Positions 32,106 through 35,060 of a stretch of DNA of 35,060 nt are shown here, in pieces. Numbering within the stretch: position 1 is the first letter of the stretch; every line of letters begins with the position of its first letter. The stretch covers positions 1 to 35,060 of the forward strand of contig CAIYPA010000088.1 of assembly GCA_903927965.1 (NCBI GenBank), given 5' to 3'. The position numbers were made by a program, and so were the translations under genes. The notes under the pieces are model-generated. The model was not told the DNA's origin. It did no database searches and worked only from the letters and a program-made list of their open reading frames with translations. Source of the stretch: an uncultured Bacteroidia bacterium. GTDB taxonomy: Bacteria; Bacteroidota; Bacteroidia; Bacteroidales; Prolixibacteraceae.

Positions 32106-33656
32106 TTAGAAATGATGGATCAGGGTAGTTGCCGGAAGTGGATTGACGGTCAGGAATGCAATATTTGATGTTGCAATGTGGCCACCGCTACAATTGGTAA
32201 TAAAACACCGGTACTGATAGCTCCCTGAAGTTGTAAGTCCTGCCACGCTTAGGGTGGCCGTATTTACATTGGTGTAGGAAGCATTTGTTGGTGTATTATT
32301 TGCGACATTTTGCCATGTACCGGAATTATTCGATTGCCATTGATAAGTAAATGGGGCCGTACCTGAAGCAACTACAGTAAATGAACTATTTCCAATGACG
32401 TTGCACATATTGCCATCAACGGGTTGTGATCCAATTCCCACATCGGTACAGGGAACCTCAACGGTTACAGTTAAAGTAAATACCGGCCCAACACATGATC
32501 CGTAAGTAGGTGTCACGGAATAAATAGCACTGCCGGTTTCCGAAGGAATCGACAAAGTTCCGCTTATAAACAATTGTGGGCTTGTTTGCGCAACTCCCCC
32601 GGTCACATCTCCGGTATAAGTTGGAATTGTCCAACAATAGGTCGTACCTGCAGGAGCTCCCGCAGGTGTTATGGAGAATGATGCACCTGAGAATATAGAT
32701 GTTGACTGGTTGGCAACAATTATTTCGGTAGGCTTTGGATTGATCGTACAACTTGTACGGGCTGAAACATATCCATCTGAATTTTTAGCTGTCACATGGT
32801 AGTTGCCTGAAGCCACATCGGTAAATAAGCCTGTTGTATTGGTGTAATTAAAGCCATCGATGCTAAAAGTCATGCCGGTACCAGTAGGGGTAAGAACAGT
32901 GATCGTTCCGGTAGGTACTGTGCAGGTTGGTTGAACTAATTCTAGTGAAGGTGAGGAAGGTGGAGTTCCTAACCGGACTGTATTGCTTGCAAGCGAAACA
33001 GCCCCGGCAATACTAAGGCCCCTGCCTGTCAGGGATGATGATCCATATAAGTTGATTGCCCCATTCACAACAACAGTTCCCACGAAAGACGAAAGAGAAC
33101 CGGCTCCCAGACTGAAAGCCCCATTGACCTGCCAATAGACATTATTGGGAGAAGCCGAATTAATTAAAATAACGTTTGATCCTATAGTTGAACCTACCGA
33201 TAAAGCACCATCTATCCGAATGATAAACATTGCATTTGGATCACCTTGTCCATCTAAAGTCAGGTCACCGTTTAGTGTTGCTGCGGCTCCCGATCCAGTA
33301 TTCCAGACTCCCGGAACAAGGGTCTGTCCCCCCAACAAAACTGCGACAGAGGTACCGCCCTGGTTCAAATCTGTGAACAATAACCCAACATCTGTAGCCG
33401 CATTGTCCGCTACCATATCGCCCTTGTGATAGCTCGTTCCGGAAATTGTCCCTGGAGGAAACCCCGTAGGCAGATAAGAATTGCTACCTATATCGCCCAC
33501 TACTGAAGACGCTCCGGTGTTGTCAAATGCTCCGACTTTGGTAAACAAGGCAAAACCGGAAGTCGCCCCCAGGTTCGGTGACACCTGTCCGAAATTTACA
33601 TCTGGGAGAGATAACAGCGTAAATGATAGAAGGATAAACAGTAATTTATTTTTCAT
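32106..33656 (-). CDS. DUF3494 ice-binding-like protein with SprB/Ig modules
   Basis: A 516-aa protein with a signal peptide (LLFILLSFTLLSLPDVNFG). Residues ~24-232 match the DUF3494 ice-binding fold: NLGATSGFALFTKVGAFDNT at the start, VVGDIGSN, PNAMFIIRIDGALSVGSTI, YWQVNGAFSLGAGS, FVGTVVVNGAINLYGSSSLTGR, and a closing ALSLASNT-type strand. Then come a SprB-like repeat (~235-305, MTFSIDGFNYTNTTGLF), a PKD-like region and an Ig-like domain (FTYQWQSNNSGTWQNV). It ends NPLPATTLIHHF, like the next gene. Real ice-binding activity cannot be told from sequence; many DUF3494 proteins are adhesins. The 39-bp element lies 61 nt upstream. Confidence 0.87.
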   Translation of the reverse strand: MKNKLLFILLSFTLLSLPDVNFGQVSPNLGATSGFALFTKVGAFDNTGASSVVGDIGSNSYLPTGFPPGTISGTSYHKGDMVADNAATDVGLLFTDLNQGGTSVAVLLGGQTLVPGVWNTGSGAAATLNGDLTLDGQGDPNAMFIIRIDGALSVGSTIGSNVILINSASPNNVYWQVNGAFSLGAGSLSSFVGTVVVNGAINLYGSSSLTGRGLSIAGAVSLASNTVRLGTPPSSPSLELVQPTCTVPTGTITVLTPTGTGMTFSIDGFNYTNTTGLFTDVASGNYHVTAKNSDGYVSARTSCTINPKPTEIIVANQSTSIFSGASFSITPAGAPAGTTYCWTIPTYTGDVTGGVAQTSPQLFISGTLSIPSETGSAIYSVTPTYGSCVGPVFTLTVTVEVPCTDVGIGSQPVDGNMCNVIGNSSFTVVASGTAPFTYQWQSNNSGTWQNVANNTPTNASYTNVNTATLSVAGLTTSGSYQYRCFITNCSGGHIATSNIAFLTVNPLPATTLIHHF

Positions 33657-33717
33657 TCCGATTAAAATGTGAACAAATTGTCATGTTCTAAAGGTCATCC
33701 CATTCGTGAAGGAAAAA

Positions 33718-33756
33718 GTTACACAATCCAAGGAATAAGTTACATGATTCACACAT
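33718..33756 (-). promoter_or_regulatory. 39-bp conserved element, copy 3
   Basis: On the minus strand it begins ATGTGTGAATCATGTAAC and ends TTGTGTAAC, the best form of the element. It directly follows the terminator of the upstream OmpA gene and lies 61 nt before the ATG of the ice-binding-like gene, a position that favours a promoter or operator role. Confidence 0.75.
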
Positions 33757-33793
33757 AAAAAAGGCTGCCCGTATAATACCAGACAGCCTTTTT
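33757..33793 (-). terminator. intrinsic terminator after the OmpA/PD40 paralog
   Basis: AAAAAGGCTG (33758-33767) pairs with CAGCCTTTTT (33784-33793) around a 16-base loop. On the minus strand the stem is followed by a run of T, and an A-run on the other side would let it work in both directions. It lies 26 bp after the stop at 33820. Confidence 0.85.
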
Positions 33794-33819
33794 AAATGTG
33801 TGAATTTTCTTTTTAAAAT

Positions 33820-35060
33820 TTACTTTGCAGGAATAATATCGATGATAACAGTACGGTTATAAAAACGTTCCTCCGGGTATTTATTTTCAAAAGGTGCAAC
33901 GGTTTGGTCTTCGCCAAATCCACGTGCATCAAATTTAACGTCGGTCCTGCCAGCTTTTACCAGACCGTCCTCGAGAATCACCTTAACATCATTGGCACGG
34001 GCTATTGACAATTTCATATTAACATCTTCATTACCTATAATATCAGTATGACCATGGATAATGACTGTCGCACCTGTCGGGATTTTTGGAATGACAATAT
34101 TCGTTAGGTATTCTTTATAAATGTCGATAGCCTTTGAGTTGTTGAATTCGTAAAGGATACTGAAACGCATCATTTCCTCATCTACTGGTGGGGTCCAAAG
34201 TACCATATGCGCAGTTGATTCCCTTTTGATCACCCTGCCACTTGGAACCTGACCGATCATTGCCAATTTGTAATCACCTTCGGAACGAGTACCAAGGATC
34301 ACTTTCCCAGGAATACTGACAACATCCTGTGTATAAGGGCCGAATAACTGAATTGTGCCACTTTCATCCGTAATCTCAAGCGACCATGATGAGAAAGCGG
34401 AAGTTGCCCCGGTATTACTGATCGTAACATAACTATCAACCGGTGCTTCCTGAACCGTCGCAATTTCTACGGGCCGAAGTGGGGTATCAGGACCTGTTTG
34501 GAATTCCATTAACAATACCGGTGACTCGCTCCAGATTGAAACCCTGCGGTCACCTTCGCGAAGAAGGGTCAGCTCTTTTGTTCCCCCAGGTTGTTCAGAT
34601 GGGATCCTTGGTTTGATCCGCCCCTCAGTGTTGATCCTTGAACCTTCAATGCCAAATACATCAACCAGGTAGGTTTTAACCGATCCTGCCATGGTAAGCC
34701 CCTCTTTTCTGCCTTGCATTGAAGCGCCTGTAAGCCTTACAGTTGTTTGAGGATTTTTCAGCATCCTGTCACCTAGAATATTTAGGACATTATAGTAAAC
34801 AGCCAATTGTCTTTTTGAATGGCCTGTCAATTCTTTTGGTGTAAAAACCTCTAACCTGGATTCCTGGAATTCCGGTACCTGAACTTTTCTTAGCAATACA
34901 TAACGATTTGAAATCTGGGTAGTTCCTAAATCAAAAAATACATAGTTGCGGATTGGGAATGTCTCCCTGACCCTGCGGTCAACCGGTATATTCTTGGGTG
35001 AATTCACAGAAAATGTTATTACTGGCTCTGCGACAATTGCTGAAGGGGTCAAAACCTCCA
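33820..35060 (-). CDS. OmpA-family protein, paralog of the 25976 product (N-terminus beyond window)
   Basis: The frame is open to the window end; the TTG at 35052 is not a credible start, since codons upstream continue the homology. The visible 413 residues align throughout with the C-terminal half of the 25976 protein: RVRETFPIRNYVFFDLGTTQ against RIRETFPLRNYIFFNLGSTD, the degenerate OmpA-like fold ending REGDRRVSIWS, the YTQDVVSIPGKVILG linker, and the C-terminal OmpA domain (IHGHTDIIGNEDVN, LSIARANDVKVIL, NRTVIIDIIPAK). PD40 repeats are expected beyond the edge. A terminator follows. It probably ends a second T9SS-associated cluster. Confidence 0.9.
   Translation of the reverse strand, partial: EVLTPSAIVAEPVITFSVNSPKNIPVDRRVRETFPIRNYVFFDLGTTQISNRYVLLRKVQVPEFQESRLEVFTPKELTGHSKRQLAVYYNVLNILGDRMLKNPQTTVRLTGASMQGRKEGLTMAGSVKTYLVDVFGIEGSRINTEGRIKPRIPSEQPGGTKELTLLREGDRRVSIWSESPVLLMEFQTGPDTPLRPVEIATVQEAPVDSYVTISNTGATSAFSSWSLEITDESGTIQLFGPYTQDVVSIPGKVILGTRSEGDYKLAMIGQVPSGRVIKRESTAHMVLWTPPVDEEMMRFSILYEFNNSKAIDIYKEYLTNIVIPKIPTGATVIIHGHTDIIGNEDVNMKLSIARANDVKVILEDGLVKAGRTDVKFDARGFGEDQTVAPFENKYPEERFYNRTVIIDIIPAK

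Noticed and set aside
33797-33806. A possible fourth copy of the 39-bp element (ATGTGTGAAT on the plus strand)
   Set aside because: Only the first ten bases match, the TTGTRTAAC part is missing at the required distance, and no plus-strand gene follows.

Overview
The window looks like chromosomal DNA of a member of the Bacteroidota. The evidence is the PorP/SprF-like protein beside a type B T9SS sorting domain, many OmpA-family proteins, promoters resembling the TAnnTTTG -7 box, MqnA of the futalosine menaquinone route, weak Shine-Dalgarno sequences and AT-rich spacers. I cannot fix the genus. I see no tRNA, rRNA, CRISPR array, insertion sequence or phage gene.

Layout. (1) 1-3741 is core metabolism: a lipid-A-type ABC exporter cut by the window start, purB upstream of it, and a divergent mqnA. 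(2) 3768-7663 is a two-component system: a LytTR response regulator with 11-bp tandem repeats upstream, and a 995-aa periplasmic-propeller histidine kinase. (3) 7665-18176 is a + strand cassette. It starts with three ACCGTT boxes spaced exactly 21 bp apart, the expected form of a LytTR operator. Then come a small protein, a duplicated cysteine-rich secreted protein, two related 'FRWT' (TANFOR-like) secreted proteins, a 1018-aa DUF11-type protein, a large outer-membrane barrel and a barrel/OmpA anchor. A heptamer repeat lies at both edges: a decayed copy at 7665 and a 25-unit array at 18002-18176. This is my best candidate for an undescribed surface system.

(4) 18445-21316 (- strand) carries a CAP-domain secreted protein and an operon of OmpA lipoprotein, basic secreted protein and small barrel. 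(5) 21319-25624 (- strand) is an Mla-type lipid transport operon (permease, ATPase, MCE protein) followed by a POTRA/Omp85-like barrel. (6) 25686-35060 (- strand) holds a CsbD-like stress protein and a T9SS type B surface cluster: OmpA/PD40 protein, PorP/SprF, DUF11 protein with type B sorting domain, PKD-repeat protein, DUF3494 ice-binding-like adhesin, and a second OmpA paralog cut by the window end.

Two regulatory patterns tie the region together. The ACCGTT triplet probably links the LytTR/kinase pair to the secreted cassette. A 39-bp element of constant length occurs three times, each 60-66 nt upstream of a - strand start codon (OmpA lipoprotein operon, CsbD gene, ice-binding-like gene), and suggests a shared envelope or stress regulon.
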